A stretch of DNA of 64,000 nt. Origin: Burkholderiaceae bacterium (GTDB lineage: Bacteria > Pseudomonadota > Gammaproteobacteria > Burkholderiales > Burkholderiaceae_C). Of this stretch, positions 7,719 through 18,954 are shown one piece after another (within the stretch, counting starts at the first letter, position 1; the number at the start of each line of letters is the position of its first letter). A program made the position numbers and the translations under genes. The notes under the pieces were generated by a model that ran no database searches, was not told the DNA's origin, and saw nothing but the letters and a program-made list of their open reading frames with translations. Location of the stretch: contig JACKLN010000001.1 of NCBI GenBank assembly GCA_024235855.1, positions 372,001-436,000 on the forward strand, read 5' to 3'.

Positions 7719-7792
7719 CGATTTCCCCGTTGTTGCACGCAGCGCCTGCGGCGATGCGGCCTCCTTCTTGTCTGCCCGGGTGTTGGTGCCGG

Positions 7793-8584
7793 TCAGCGCC
7801 GGAACGGCCACCACGAGCGCGGCGCAGCCGTGGTGCCGCCACCGACGCGCACCAGGATCACCGAGATATTATCCTTTCCACCCGCATCATTGGCGGCTTC
7901 GATCAACGACGTGCACAAGGTCTCCAACGATTCGTGGGACTGCAGGATCTGCGCGATCGTGCTGTCGTCGAGCATGTCCGACAAGCCGTCGGAGCACAAC
8001 AGGTAGACATCACCAGGCTGCACGTCGTGCTGGTGGGTCTCCAGCAGCACCGTGTCCTCGACACCGACGGCCCGCGTCACGAGGTTCTTGTTGGCAGAGA
8101 ACGCGGCCTGCTCCGGCGTGATCAACCCGGCATCGATCTGCTCCTGCAGCAGCGAATGGTCACGCGTGATCTGCTGCAGGCGGCCAGCCCGCAGCCGGTA
8201 GGCCCGCGAGTCGCCCACATGGCCCACCAGCAGGCGGCCGTCGCGGAACAGGGCCACGACCAGCGTCGTGCCCATGCCGGCGTACTGCGGGTTGGAGTTG
8301 GCCGCGTTGAAGATGGCGCGGTTGGCGTTGTCCACGCAGATGTCCATCGCCCGCCGGACGTCCTGGTCGCTGGCCTGGGCGCTGGCTTCGCGCAGCCAGC
8401 GGCCGAGCTCGGTGCAGATGAAGGACGTGGCCATGTTGCTGGCCACCTCGCCGGCGTTGTAGCCCCCCATGCCGTCGGCCAGCACAGCCAGGGAGGTCTC
8501 GGGGTCGGTGGCGACCGAGTCCTCGTTGTTGCTGCGCGCACGGCCCGCGTCGACGGCGGCCTGGAGCTCGAGGGTCAGGGGCAC
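7793..8584 (-). CDS. PP2C-family Ser/Thr protein phosphatase
   Basis: The 263-residue protein has every PPM metal motif in order: RSNNEDS (17-23), LADGMGGYNAGE (35-46), VGDSRAYRL, CSDGLSDML and GGKDNISVIL. These coordinate the two Mn/Mg ions used to dephosphorylate Ser/Thr. It is of the Stp1/PrpC type and should reverse the action of the kinase encoded 92 bp upstream on the same strand. It is soluble, with no transmembrane segment except perhaps the short WWPFRR tail. The pair kinase-phosphatase plus FHA reader is a common bacterial module, seen in cell-envelope and type VI secretion control; no secretion genes are present here. Confidence 0.95.
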   Translation of the reverse strand: MPLTLELQAAVDAGRARSNNEDSVATDPETSLAVLADGMGGYNAGEVASNMATSFICTELGRWLREASAQASDQDVRRAMDICVDNANRAIFNAANSNPQYAGMGTTLVVALFRDGRLLVGHVGDSRAYRLRAGRLQQITRDHSLLQEQIDAGLITPEQAAFSANKNLVTRAVGVEDTVLLETHQHDVQPGDVYLLCSDGLSDMLDDSTIAQILQSHESLETLCTSLIEAANDAGGKDNISVILVRVGGGTTAAPRSWWPFRR

Positions 8585-8676
8585 GGTGGGGCGCTGGGGT
8601 GACGCGGAGTCTGGCGTGGGGGGCGATTGTGCATCCTAACGGCGCAGGCGCCGACGCGCGCGGGGGCCGCGCCCCC

Positions 8677-9609
8677 TCAGTCGTGCAGGCCGTGTGACTT
8701 TGGTCCCGCGGCGCTGGGGTCGGCAACCCCTGAGGCGTCGGCCGACGCCGCGTTCGGCAGCAGGGCGCGCAACGAGGCCGCCACCGCCGTGGCGTCGCAC
8801 AGGCGCTCGTCCGGGCGCTTGGCCAGCAGGCGGGTGACGATGCCTTCCAGGGCAGGCAGTGTCGCGTCCTGCGGCGGGGGCACCAGCGGCGACAGCGCCG
8901 GGACCGGCGCCGTGGCCACCTCGCGCAGCAGGGCGCCCAGCCCCGGGGCCTCGAACGGCAGGCGCCCGGCCAGCAGCTGGAACAGCAGCACGCCCAGGGC
9001 ATAGAGGTCGCTGGCCGCCGTCGGCGTCTGCCCCGCCAGCAGTTCCGGGGCCATGTAGCCCGGGCTGCCCAGCACCAGCCCCGTGCGGGTGCGTTCGGCA
9101 TCGGCAGCCCGGGCCAGGCCGAAATCGGTGAGCACGACGCGGTCGCTGGCCCAGTCGATCATCACGTTGGCGGGCTTGAGGTCACGATGCACCACCCCAC
9201 TGGCATGGGCACAGGCCAGGGCGTCGGCGATCCGTGCCCCGATGGCTGCCACCACCGGCGCAGGCAGGCGTCGGACGGAATTGGTGTACCGGGTCAGATC
9301 GGTGCCGGGCAACAGTTCCATCGTGAGCCAGGCCAGCTCCCGTGTCTCGCCGCAGTCGTAGACGCGCACGATGCCCGGGTGCTGCAACTGGCCGGCAACC
9401 GTCAGTTCCTGCAGCAGCCGCTGGCGCGCAGCCGCGCGCCGGGCTGAGTCGCCATCGTCCGAAGGCAGCAGCAGTTTCAGCGCGCGCCAGGCTTGAGCGC
9501 GTTCGTCGTAGGCCGCGTGCACGATGCTCTGTTCACCGCGTCCGAGCTCACGCGCGACGATGCAGCCGGCGAAGCGCTGGCCTTCCTGCAGCGGGCCTCG
9601 GGTGGTCAC
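8677..9609 (-). CDS. Ser/Thr protein kinase (Hanks type)
   Basis: The 310-residue protein is a kinase domain almost throughout. The Gly-rich loop GRGEQSIVHAAYDE and the ATP Lys in ALKLLLP are at the N-terminus, HRDLKPANVM and LTDFGLARA form the catalytic and Mg loops, GSPGYMAPELL is the activation segment, and SDLYALGVLLF follows. There is no obvious transmembrane segment or sensor domain, so it is likely cytosolic. The start is taken as the GTG that overlaps the stop of the upstream TerC-type gene (GTGA), giving VTTRGPLQEG; the frame has no better start. It is co-directional with the phosphatase and FHA genes. Confidence 0.92.
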   Translation of the reverse strand: MTTRGPLQEGQRFAGCIVARELGRGEQSIVHAAYDERAQAWRALKLLLPSDDGDSARRAAARQRLLQELTVAGQLQHPGIVRVYDCGETRELAWLTMELLPGTDLTRYTNSVRRLPAPVVAAIGARIADALACAHASGVVHRDLKPANVMIDWASDRVVLTDFGLARAADAERTRTGLVLGSPGYMAPELLAGQTPTAASDLYALGVLLFQLLAGRLPFEAPGLGALLREVATAPVPALSPLVPPPQDATLPALEGIVTRLLAKRPDERLCDATAVAASLRALLPNAASADASGVADPSAAGPKSHGLHD

Positions 9610-10352
9610 GCCGCGCCGGCCCCTGGTGACGGCGTCTGGCCGGCCCGTGCCGCCAGCCAGCGGCCCCAGGCCAGGACCAGCAGCGCACCGGCCACGCCGG
9701 CGGCGTATTTGACGGTGTCGGTTTGCGGCAGCTTGGGCACCCAGGTCCAGGCCTCGGGGTTGGCCACGGCCGGGTCGCTGATGGCCATGGTGCCGGCGAT
9801 CCAGCCCAGCAGCATGCCGCCGGCGGTGATGATCAGCGGGAAGCGGTCCATCAGCTTGATCACGAGCTGGCTGCCCCAGACGATGATGGGGATGCTGACC
9901 AGCAGGCCGAAGATGACCAGCGGCATCTGATGATCGGTGTTGCCGGAGGCCTGGGCGGCGCCGGCGATGGCAATGACGTTGTCCACGCTCATCACGAGGT
10001 CGGCCACGATGACCGTCTTGACCGCGGCCCACAGGCGGTCGCTGGCCTGGATGTTGCCGTGTTCGTCGTCGTGCTCGGGCAGCAGCAGCTTGATGCCGAT
10101 CCACACCAGCAGGATGGCACCCACGAGCTTGAGGAACGGGATCGCCAGCAGCGTGAGCGCGAAAAAGATCAGCACCACGCGCAGCGCGATAGCGCCGGCC
10201 GTGCCCCAGAGGATGCCCTGCGTGCGCAGCTTGGGGGGCAGCTTGCGGCAGGCCAGCGCGATGACGACCGCGTTGTCGCCACCGAGCAGGATGTCGATCA
10301 TGATGATCTGGCCCACCGCGATCCAGAAGGCGGGGGTCAAGAACTCTTCCAT
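9606..10352 (-). CDS. TerC-family integral membrane protein
   Basis: The 248-residue protein has seven or so hydrophobic segments and the TerC/YjbE hallmarks GGDNAVVIAL (about 24-33) and ADLVMSVDNVIAIAG (about 116-130), paired acidic motifs within membrane helices. Family members such as Alx/MeeF export manganese or help metalate exported enzymes. Its stop overlaps the kinase start by 4 bp, which implies co-translation and perhaps regulation of the transporter by the kinase or of the kinase's Mn-dependent phosphatase. The leader is short and no yybP-ykoY manganese riboswitch could be recognised in it. Confidence 0.88.
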   Translation of the reverse strand: MEEFLTPAFWIAVGQIIMIDILLGGDNAVVIALACRKLPPKLRTQGILWGTAGAIALRVVLIFFALTLLAIPFLKLVGAILLVWIGIKLLLPEHDDEHGNIQASDRLWAAVKTVIVADLVMSVDNVIAIAGAAQASGNTDHQMPLVIFGLLVSIPIIVWGSQLVIKLMDRFPLIITAGGMLLGWIAGTMAISDPAVANPEAWTWVPKLPQTDTVKYAAGVAGALLVLAWGRWLAARAGQTPSPGAGAA

Positions 10353-10383
10353 GGGGAATCCTGCTGCAGCGGCGGAAATTGAA

Positions 10384-10413
10384 ACGGCGCCGCAGTGTAG
10401 GCCGCGGCGCCGT
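10384..10413 (-). terminator. Intrinsic terminator of the sucCD operon
   Basis: A perfect 10-bp inverted repeat, ACGGCGCCGC/GCGGCGCCGT with a 10-base loop, is followed on the minus strand by TTCAATTT. It lies 65 bp past the sucD stop and 32 bp before the terC start, separating the two transcription units. Confidence 0.75.
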
Positions 10414-10477
10414 TCGGGTGGTTTCGGGAACTACGCAGGCACAGGCGAACCGGGCCCGCGGCACGGGGCGCCTGGTG

Positions 10478-11371
10478 TCAGAGCAGGCCCTTGAGCAGGC
10501 GACCCATCTCCGACGGGTTGCGGGTGACGGTGAAGCCGCACTCTTCCATGATCGCCAGCTTGGCGTCGGCGGTGTCTGCGCCGCCGGAGATCAGCGCGCC
10601 GGCATGGCCCATGCGCTTGCCCGGGGGGGCGGTGACGCCAGCGATGAAGCCGACCACCGGCTTCTTCATGTTGGCCTTGCACCATCGGGCCGCCTCGGCC
10701 TCGTCCGGGCCGCCGATTTCGCCGATCATGATCACGGCGTCGGTGTCCGGGTCATCGTTGAAGGCCTGCATCACGTCGATGTGCTTGAGGCCGTTGATCG
10801 GGTCGCCGCCGATGCCCACGGCACTGCTCTGGCCGATGCCGAGCTCGGTGAGCTGGGCCACGGCCTCGTAGGTCAGCGTGCCGGAACGGCTGACCACGCC
10901 GACACGGCCCTTCTTGTGGATGTGGCCCGGCATGATGCCGATCTTGATCTCCTCGGGGGTGATCGTGCCCGGGCAGTTGGGCCCCAGCAGCAGCGTGCGC
11001 TTGCCGCCGGCGGCTTCCTTGGCCTTCATCTTGTTGCGCACTTCCAGCATGTCCTTGATGGGGATGCCTTCGGTGATGCAGATGGCCAGGTCCAGGTCGG
11101 CCTCCACCGCCTCCCAGATGGCCGCGGCCGCGCCGGCGGGCGGCACGTAGATCACGCTGACGGTGGCGCCGGTCTGCGCCTTGGCGTCCTTGACGCTGCC
11201 GTAGATCGGGATGCCCTCAAAGTCCTCGCCCGCCTTCTTCGGGTTCACGCCGGCGACGAAGCAGTTCTTGCCATTGGCATAGGCCACGCACATGCGGGTG
11301 TGGAACTGGCCCGTCTTGCCGGTGATGCCCTGCGTGATGACGCGGGTGTCCTTGTTGATCAGGATGCTCAT
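10478..11371 (-). CDS. sucD: Succinyl-CoA ligase alpha subunit
   Basis: The 297-residue protein begins MSILINKDTRVITQGITGKTGQFH, the conserved CoA-binding start. It contains the LLGPNCPG segment, and the phospho-His loop GKRMGHAGALISGG near residue 250, whose His is phosphorylated during the reaction. With SucC it interconverts succinyl-CoA and succinate with ADP phosphorylation in the citric acid cycle. It lies 19 bp downstream of sucC on the same strand, and a strong terminator follows. Confidence 0.98.
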   Translation of the reverse strand: MSILINKDTRVITQGITGKTGQFHTRMCVAYANGKNCFVAGVNPKKAGEDFEGIPIYGSVKDAKAQTGATVSVIYVPPAGAAAAIWEAVEADLDLAICITEGIPIKDMLEVRNKMKAKEAAGGKRTLLLGPNCPGTITPEEIKIGIMPGHIHKKGRVGVVSRSGTLTYEAVAQLTELGIGQSSAVGIGGDPINGLKHIDVMQAFNDDPDTDAVIMIGEIGGPDEAEAARWCKANMKKPVVGFIAGVTAPPGKRMGHAGALISGGADTADAKLAIMEECGFTVTRNPSEMGRLLKGLL

Positions 11372-11390
11372 GGTGTGTCCTCGCTGGGCT

Positions 11391-12551
<1,161 letters not shown>

Positions 12552-12921
12552 GGGAGGTCCCTCGTTCGTTCGGGAAGGGCAGTGGGGCGTGGGTCAGGCC
12601 GCAGCGGGCCGGAACCTGCCGGGAAATCGGTGCGGACGGGCGGCTGGAGCGCGCGGAAAGGCCCGTGCCTCGACACGACAGGGTGCGTCGAGCAAGCAGG
12701 GAACCTGGGCAGGCTGAAGCGGCATCGTCTGGAGCAGCAATGCACCCCTTTGGCTCCAACCTCGGGGGGCAGCCGGCGAATGTAGCATGCTGCAACGCAA
12801 CAACAGCTTACAGCGGCGGTGCCGATTTGCAGGCTTCGAAACCCGTTGCGGAACCGTGGTGGAGGAGTCCGAGCCGTGGCAGCGAACCCGCCGTGGGTGC
12901 CCTCGCGCAGACGCGACGGCG
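12552..12921. other. Intergenic region between recX and sucC (370 bp)
   Basis: No convincing gene is seen here. Frames that cross it lack start sites and recognisable motifs. It contains the sucC ribosome site at its left end and a short GC-rich hairpin (TCGCG/CGCGA) near 12900, just past the recX stop. The sequence around 12780-12815 is the most AT-rich part and is the best place for the sucCD promoter, but no clear -35/-10 pair could be assigned. Confidence 0.5.
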
Positions 12922-13389
12922 TCAGGTGTCGTCGAGGCCGCGCACGACGCGGTAGATGACGTCAGTGGAAAAACCCCGCCCCGCCAGGAAGCGGGCCTGA
13001 CGGGCTCGCTCCGCGGCATCGGCCGCTGGGGTGCCGAATCGGCGCTGCCAGACGGCCTGCGCACGCTCGAATTCACCGGCCGCCACGCCCGCCAGCGCCG
13101 CCGCGGCGGCCTCGGGCGCCACGCCGCGGGCGCGCAGCCGCTGGCGCAGCTGCATCGCCCCGAACCGGGGCGCCTGCGCCGACACCAGGGCGTCGGCAGC
13201 GCGCTGTTCGTCCAGCAGGCCGTGTGCGCTGAGTTCGTCCAGCAGGCGCTCGATGCGCGGCCCGGCCGGGTCTTCCGGGCTGTCCTCGGCATGCCGGGCC
13301 AGTTTGCGCGCCAGTTCGGCGCGCGAGTGCTCGCGCATCGCCAGGTAGCGCAGCGCGCGCGCCTTCAGCGACAGCCCGCGCGGGCTCAC
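12922..13389 (-). CDS. recX: Regulatory protein RecX
   Basis: The 155-residue protein starts at a GTG (VSPRGLSLKARALRYLAMREHSR) 17 bp after the recA stop. It has the three-helix repeats of RecX: RALRYLAMREHSRAELARKL, then IERLLDELSAHGLLDEQRAADALV, then the C-terminal ARFLAGRGFSTDVIYRVVRG. RecX binds RecA filaments and dampens their activity. Its placement immediately after recA on the same strand is the usual operon. The length is normal. Confidence 0.95.
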   Translation of the reverse strand: MSPRGLSLKARALRYLAMREHSRAELARKLARHAEDSPEDPAGPRIERLLDELSAHGLLDEQRAADALVSAQAPRFGAMQLRQRLRARGVAPEAAAAALAGVAAGEFERAQAVWQRRFGTPAADAAERARQARFLAGRGFSTDVIYRVVRGLDDT

Positions 13390-13405
13390 CGCCCTGCCCG
13401 GGGGC

Positions 13406-14458
<1,053 letters not shown>

Positions 14459-14480
14459 GGGCGTTCTCCTCGATGGCCCG

Positions 14481-14509
14481 ATTATGGCAGAAGCTGGATG
14501 CCTGTACAG
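14481..14509 (-). promoter_or_regulatory. recA promoter with candidate LexA (SOS) box
   Basis: On the minus strand CATAAT (14481-14486) is a good -10 element 22 bp before the recA ATG. Overlapping the -35 position is CTGT-N8-CCAG (14494-14509), which differs from the LexA consensus CTGT-N8-ACAG by one base. A LexA site overlapping the -35 is the expected architecture of an SOS-repressed recA promoter. Confidence 0.55.
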
Positions 14510-14543
14510 TGCTCTGCAAGCCTTGCATCCTGGGGGGTCATGT

Positions 14544-14561
14544 AATTGACCGCGGTCAATT
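14544..14561. promoter_or_regulatory. 18-bp perfect palindrome upstream of the response regulator
   Basis: AATTGACCGCGGTCAATT is a perfect palindrome centred 90 bp upstream of the response-regulator ATG and 95 bp upstream of recA on the other side. Its core TTGACC-N2-GGTCAA recurs at 58468-58481. It is a strong candidate operator for a dimeric regulator of the divergent region; the regulator is unknown. Confidence 0.5.
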
Positions 14562-14641
14562 CCGGCGGCCTGGCCGGTTTCCTAGAATCCGGCACGCGAA
14601 CAGACCGGGCGCCCACGCCCGGCACACCAGGAGACAGCCGC

Positions 14642-15313
<672 letters not shown>

Positions 15314-15364
15314 CGACGCGCGCGCGGCGGCCTCGGCGTTTTCCGGCACCATCGCGCCGTGCCG

Positions 15365-16918
15365 ATGAGTTCACGCCCGCCCGAGCAGCGCTCGCTGTTC
15401 GGCGAGATCCTCGACTGGATGCTCGCGCCGCTGCTGCTGCTGTGGCCGATGAGCATCGCGCTGACCTATGCCGTGGCGCAGGGCATCGCCAACGGCCCCT
15501 ACGACCGCGACCTGGCCGAACTGGCGCAGTCGCTGGCGCGCCAGGTGCGCATCACCGCGCCGGTGACCGGCAGCGGCCCGCCGACGGTGTCCATCCAGCT
15601 GCCCGACGCGGCCACGTCGATCCTGCGCAGCGACGACGTCGACACCATCTACTACCAGGTGCTGGGCGTGCGCGGCGAGTTCCTCAGCGGCGACTTCGAC
15701 CTGCCGGTGCCCGACGAGACCATCGCCCCCGACACCGCGTTGCGCTACCGCGACGACGCGGTCAAGAGCGAGCCCGTGCGGGTGGCCTACCTGTGGCTGC
15801 CCGGGCCGCAGGGGCAGCCGAAGTACGCGGCCCTGGTGCAGGTGGCCTCCACGCTGGACAAGCGTTCGCAGCTGGCCACCGAGATCGTCAAGGGCGTGAT
15901 CCTGCCGCAGTTCATCATTCTGCCGGTGGCGGTGGTGCTGGTGTGGTTCGCGCTGGCACGTGGCATCCGCCCGCTGTCGGACCTGCAGCAGCGCATCCGG
16001 CGCCGCGAGAGCACCGACCTGAGCCCGATCGCCGAACGCGACGTGCCCGACGAAGTGGTGCCGCTGGTGCGCTCCGTCAACGACCTGCTGGTGCGCCTGG
16101 ACGACTCCATCGGCAAGCAGAAGCAGTTCCTGGCCGACGCGGCGCACCAGCTGAAGACGCCGCTGGCGGGCCTGCGCATGCAGGCCGAACTGGCCGAGCG
16201 CGAGATCGACCGCGGCCAGGGCGACCCGCAGTCGATGAAACACACGCTGCACCAGATCGCGCTGTCCAGCCAACGCGCGGCGCACATGGTGAACCAGCTG
16301 CTGTCGATGGCCCGCGCCGAGGAACGCACGCAGGCGCTGGGCTGGCAGGCGGTCAACCTGGAGGACGTGGCCACCGACGTGGTCCGCGACCTCGTGCCGC
16401 AGGCGCTGGACCGGCGCATCGACCTCGGCTACGAGAAGGCGCCCTCGCCCGGTGGCACCACGCTGCGCGGCCACCCGGTGCTGCTGCGCGAGATGCTGCG
16501 CAACCTGGTGGACAACGCGCTGCGCTACACGCCCACCGGCGGCACGGTGACGGTGCGCCTGATGGCCGACCCCTTCGGCCAGGTGCTGGTGCTGCAGGTG
16601 GAGGACAACGGCCCGGGCATCCCGGCGGCCGAGCGGGAGCACGTGTTCCAGCCTTTCTACCGCGCACTGGGCACGGACGTGGACGGCAGCGGCCTGGGCC
16701 TGTCCATCGTGCACCAGGTGGTGCGGCAGCACGACGGCACGATCGCGGTGGAGGATGCGCAGGAGCGGCCCGCCGTGCCTGGACGGCCCGGGGCGCGCTT
16801 CACGATCCGTTTTCCACTGCAGCCCGCGGCGGGCGCCGCCGCCGACGGCGCCGCGGCCTCCAGGCGCACCGACGGCAAGCCGCCGTCAGCCGCCAGTCCG
16901 GCCGCGCCAGAGCGCTGA
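15365..16918 (+). CDS. Sensor histidine kinase (TctE-like)
   Basis: The 517-residue inner-membrane kinase has a first membrane segment at about 18-38 (MLAPLLLLWPMSIALTYAVA), a periplasmic domain of about 140 residues of the 2CSK_N type, and a second membrane segment (FIILPVAVVLVWFALARG) at about 180-197. A HAMP-like linker and HisKA follow, with phospho-His261 in AAHQLKTPLAGL, then HATPase with NLVDNALRYTP, VEDNGPGIP and GSGLGLSIVHQV. A GTG two codons upstream is an equally possible start. The 3' end overlaps the convergent dehydrogenase gene by 33 bp. It phosphorylates the response regulator encoded just upstream. Confidence 0.92.
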   Translation: MSSRPPEQRSLFGEILDWMLAPLLLLWPMSIALTYAVAQGIANGPYDRDLAELAQSLARQVRITAPVTGSGPPTVSIQLPDAATSILRSDDVDTIYYQVLGVRGEFLSGDFDLPVPDETIAPDTALRYRDDAVKSEPVRVAYLWLPGPQGQPKYAALVQVASTLDKRSQLATEIVKGVILPQFIILPVAVVLVWFALARGIRPLSDLQQRIRRRESTDLSPIAERDVPDEVVPLVRSVNDLLVRLDDSIGKQKQFLADAAHQLKTPLAGLRMQAELAEREIDRGQGDPQSMKHTLHQIALSSQRAAHMVNQLLSMARAEERTQALGWQAVNLEDVATDVVRDLVPQALDRRIDLGYEKAPSPGGTTLRGHPVLLREMLRNLVDNALRYTPTGGTVTVRLMADPFGQVLVLQVEDNGPGIPAAEREHVFQPFYRALGTDVDGSGLGLSIVHQVVRQHDGTIAVEDAQERPAVPGRPGARFTIRFPLQPAAGAAADGAAASRRTDGKPPSAASPAAPER

Positions 16919-17761
16919 ATCGTCGGCGCTGGCCAGGCCGTCCCGGCAGGCGCTGGCAAAGGCGTCGGCCGCCTGCCCCGCCACCGGCAATGTCACGTCG
17001 GCGGTGACGGCCGCCGCCATGGCCAGCGCCGAGTCCTTGGCCAGCAGCGACATGTGGGCCCGCGGCGTGGCGTCGCCGGCCAGCACGCGCCGCGCACGGT
17101 CGCTGCCGATCCAGCTCTGGCCGCTGGACTGCTCGATGACGTCCAGCGTGCGCGCCGCATCCAGCCCCAGGGCATCGGCCAGGCGCAGCGCCTCGGCCGC
17201 GCCGGCCAGGTTGATGGCCGCCAGCAGGTTGTTGACGAGCTTGGTGCGCGCGCCGTCGCCCGGCCGCGTGCCGACTCGGAACAGGCGTGCCGCCAGCTGC
17301 GCCAGCAGCGGCCGCCAGCGCGCCCAGGTGGCGTCCTCGGTGGCCACCATCAGGCTCATCGTGCCGTCGCGCGCGCGCGCCGGGCCGCCGGACATCGGCG
17401 CGTCCAGCCAATGCAGGCCCCGGGCCGCCAGCGCGGCGGCGGCCTCGGCCACGTCCTCGGGCGCGATCGTCGGGCACAGCATCACCGCGCCGCCCGGGGC
17501 GAGGCCCTGCACGATGCCCTCGGCGCCGAACAGCACCTCGCGCGTCTGCGCCGCGTCGACCACGCTGACGATCACCAGCGCGCAGTGCCGGGCCAGCGCC
17601 GCCGGTGTCGGGTGCGCCATGGCGCCGGCAGCGACACACACCGCCTCGGCCTGCGGCCGGAGGTCTCGCACGGCCACGGCATGGCCCAGATCACGCAGGC
17701 GCAGCGCCATCGCGCCGCCCATGTTGCCGACACCGACGATGCCCACCGCCTCGGCGCTCAT
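16886..17761 (-). CDS. NAD(P)-dependent beta-hydroxyacid dehydrogenase
   Basis: The 291-residue protein has a Rossmann N-terminus (GIVGVGNMGGAMALRL, 7-22), the substrate-binding motif DAPMSGGPARARDG (about 120-133) and the catalytic Lys in TKLVNNLLAA (about 170). It belongs to the 3-hydroxyisobutyrate/tartronate semialdehyde reductase family and oxidises a short beta-hydroxy acid. The exact substrate cannot be read from sequence. Its 3' end overlaps the sensor-kinase gene on the opposite strand by 33 bp. It sits 19 bp after rodA on the same strand but is functionally unrelated to it. Confidence 0.85.
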   Translation of the reverse strand: MSAEAVGIVGVGNMGGAMALRLRDLGHAVAVRDLRPQAEAVCVAAGAMAHPTPAALARHCALVIVSVVDAAQTREVLFGAEGIVQGLAPGGAVMLCPTIAPEDVAEAAAALAARGLHWLDAPMSGGPARARDGTMSLMVATEDATWARWRPLLAQLAARLFRVGTRPGDGARTKLVNNLLAAINLAGAAEALRLADALGLDAARTLDVIEQSSGQSWIGSDRARRVLAGDATPRAHMSLLAKDSALAMAAAVTADVTLPVAGQAADAFASACRDGLASADDSALWRGRTGG

Positions 17762-17780
17762 GCCTGTCCTCCGGACCCGT

Positions 17781-18935
17781 TCACGAGGGCATCAGCCGGC
17801 GCGCCCGCGCCACCGACATCAGGATGCCCAGCCCCAGCCCCAGCGTCACCATCGCCGTGCCGCCGTAGCTGATGAAGGGCAGCGGCACGCCCACCACCGG
17901 CAGGATGCCGCTGACCATGCCCATGTTGACGAAGGCGTAGGTGAACAGGCTCAGCGTGATGGCACCGGCCAGCAGGCGCGCGAACAGCGTCGGGCCCATG
18001 CCGGCGATCCACAGGCCGCGGCCGATCAGGGCCAGGTAGCCCACCACCAGCACTCCCACGCCGAGCAGGCCGAACTCCTCCGACAGCGCGGCGAAGACGA
18101 AGTCGGTGGTGCGCTCCGGCACGAATTCGAGGTGGGTCTGCGTGCCCTGCATGAAGCCCTTGCCGGTGACCCCGCCGGAACCGATGGCGATCTGCCCCTG
18201 CAGGATGTGGAAGCCCTTGCCCAGCGGGTCGCGCGTGGGGTCCAGCAGCGTGCAAACGCGGGTCTTCTGGTAGTCGCGCAGGCCAGGCCACTTGACGCCG
18301 TCCTGGCAGATCGCGTCGCCGAAGGCCACGATGGCCACGATGCCGATGGCGCCCGCGGCCAGCACCGGCACGATCAGCCGCCAAGACAGGCCGGCGAAGA
18401 AGATCACGAACAGCCCCGCCGCGGCCACCAGCAGCGAGGTGCCCAGGTCCGGCTGCTTGAGGATCAGCGCCACCGGCAGGCCCAGGATCAGTGCCGCCAC
18501 GCCGAAATCAGCCACGCGCAGCTGGCCCTCGCGCTTCTGGAACCACCAGGCCAGCATCAGCGGCATCGCGATCTTCAGCATCTCCGACGGCTGGATCACC
18601 ACGCCCACGTTGAGCCAGCGCGTGGCGCCCTTCTTCGTCACGCCGAACAGCGCGGTGGCGATCAGCAGCGCCACGCCCACGGTGTACAGCGGCACGGCGA
18701 TCTGCATCAGCCGCTGCGGCGGCACCTGGGCGACGACGAACATCACCCCCAGCGCCAACGCGAAATTGCGCGCATGGTCGACGAAGCGCGTGCCGTGGTC
18801 GAAGCCGGCGGAATACATCACCACCAGGCCCAGCGCGCCGAGCCAGGCGATGGCGAACAGCAGCGGGCCGTCGAAGCCCTGGAACACGCGCCAGGTGCGG
18901 TGCACCAGCGAGGGCTGCTCGAAGACGGCACTCAT
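17781..18935 (-). CDS. rodA: Peptidoglycan glycosyltransferase RodA
   Basis: The 384-residue SEDS-family membrane protein has ten hydrophobic segments. Family motifs include SAGFDHGTRFVDHARNF, KKGATRWLNVG, WPGLRDYQKTRV, GSGGVTGKGFMQGTQTHLEFVPERTTDF and LPVVGVPLPFISYGGT. It polymerises glycan strands during side-wall elongation with PBP2. It is the last gene of the mreBCD-mrdA-rodA run, 19 bp after mrdA. Confidence 0.97.
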   Translation of the reverse strand: MSAVFEQPSLVHRTWRVFQGFDGPLLFAIAWLGALGLVVMYSAGFDHGTRFVDHARNFALALGVMFVVAQVPPQRLMQIAVPLYTVGVALLIATALFGVTKKGATRWLNVGVVIQPSEMLKIAMPLMLAWWFQKREGQLRVADFGVAALILGLPVALILKQPDLGTSLLVAAAGLFVIFFAGLSWRLIVPVLAAGAIGIVAIVAFGDAICQDGVKWPGLRDYQKTRVCTLLDPTRDPLGKGFHILQGQIAIGSGGVTGKGFMQGTQTHLEFVPERTTDFVFAALSEEFGLLGVGVLVVGYLALIGRGLWIAGMGPTLFARLLAGAITLSLFTYAFVNMGMVSGILPVVGVPLPFISYGGTAMVTLGLGLGILMSVARARRLMPS

Positions 18936-18954
18936 GGCGCAGGCCCTTCGACGG

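Noticed and set aside
10353..10477. A yybP-ykoY manganese riboswitch before the TerC-type gene
   Set aside because: The leader left after the sucD terminator is about 30 bp, too short, and the typical loops are absent.
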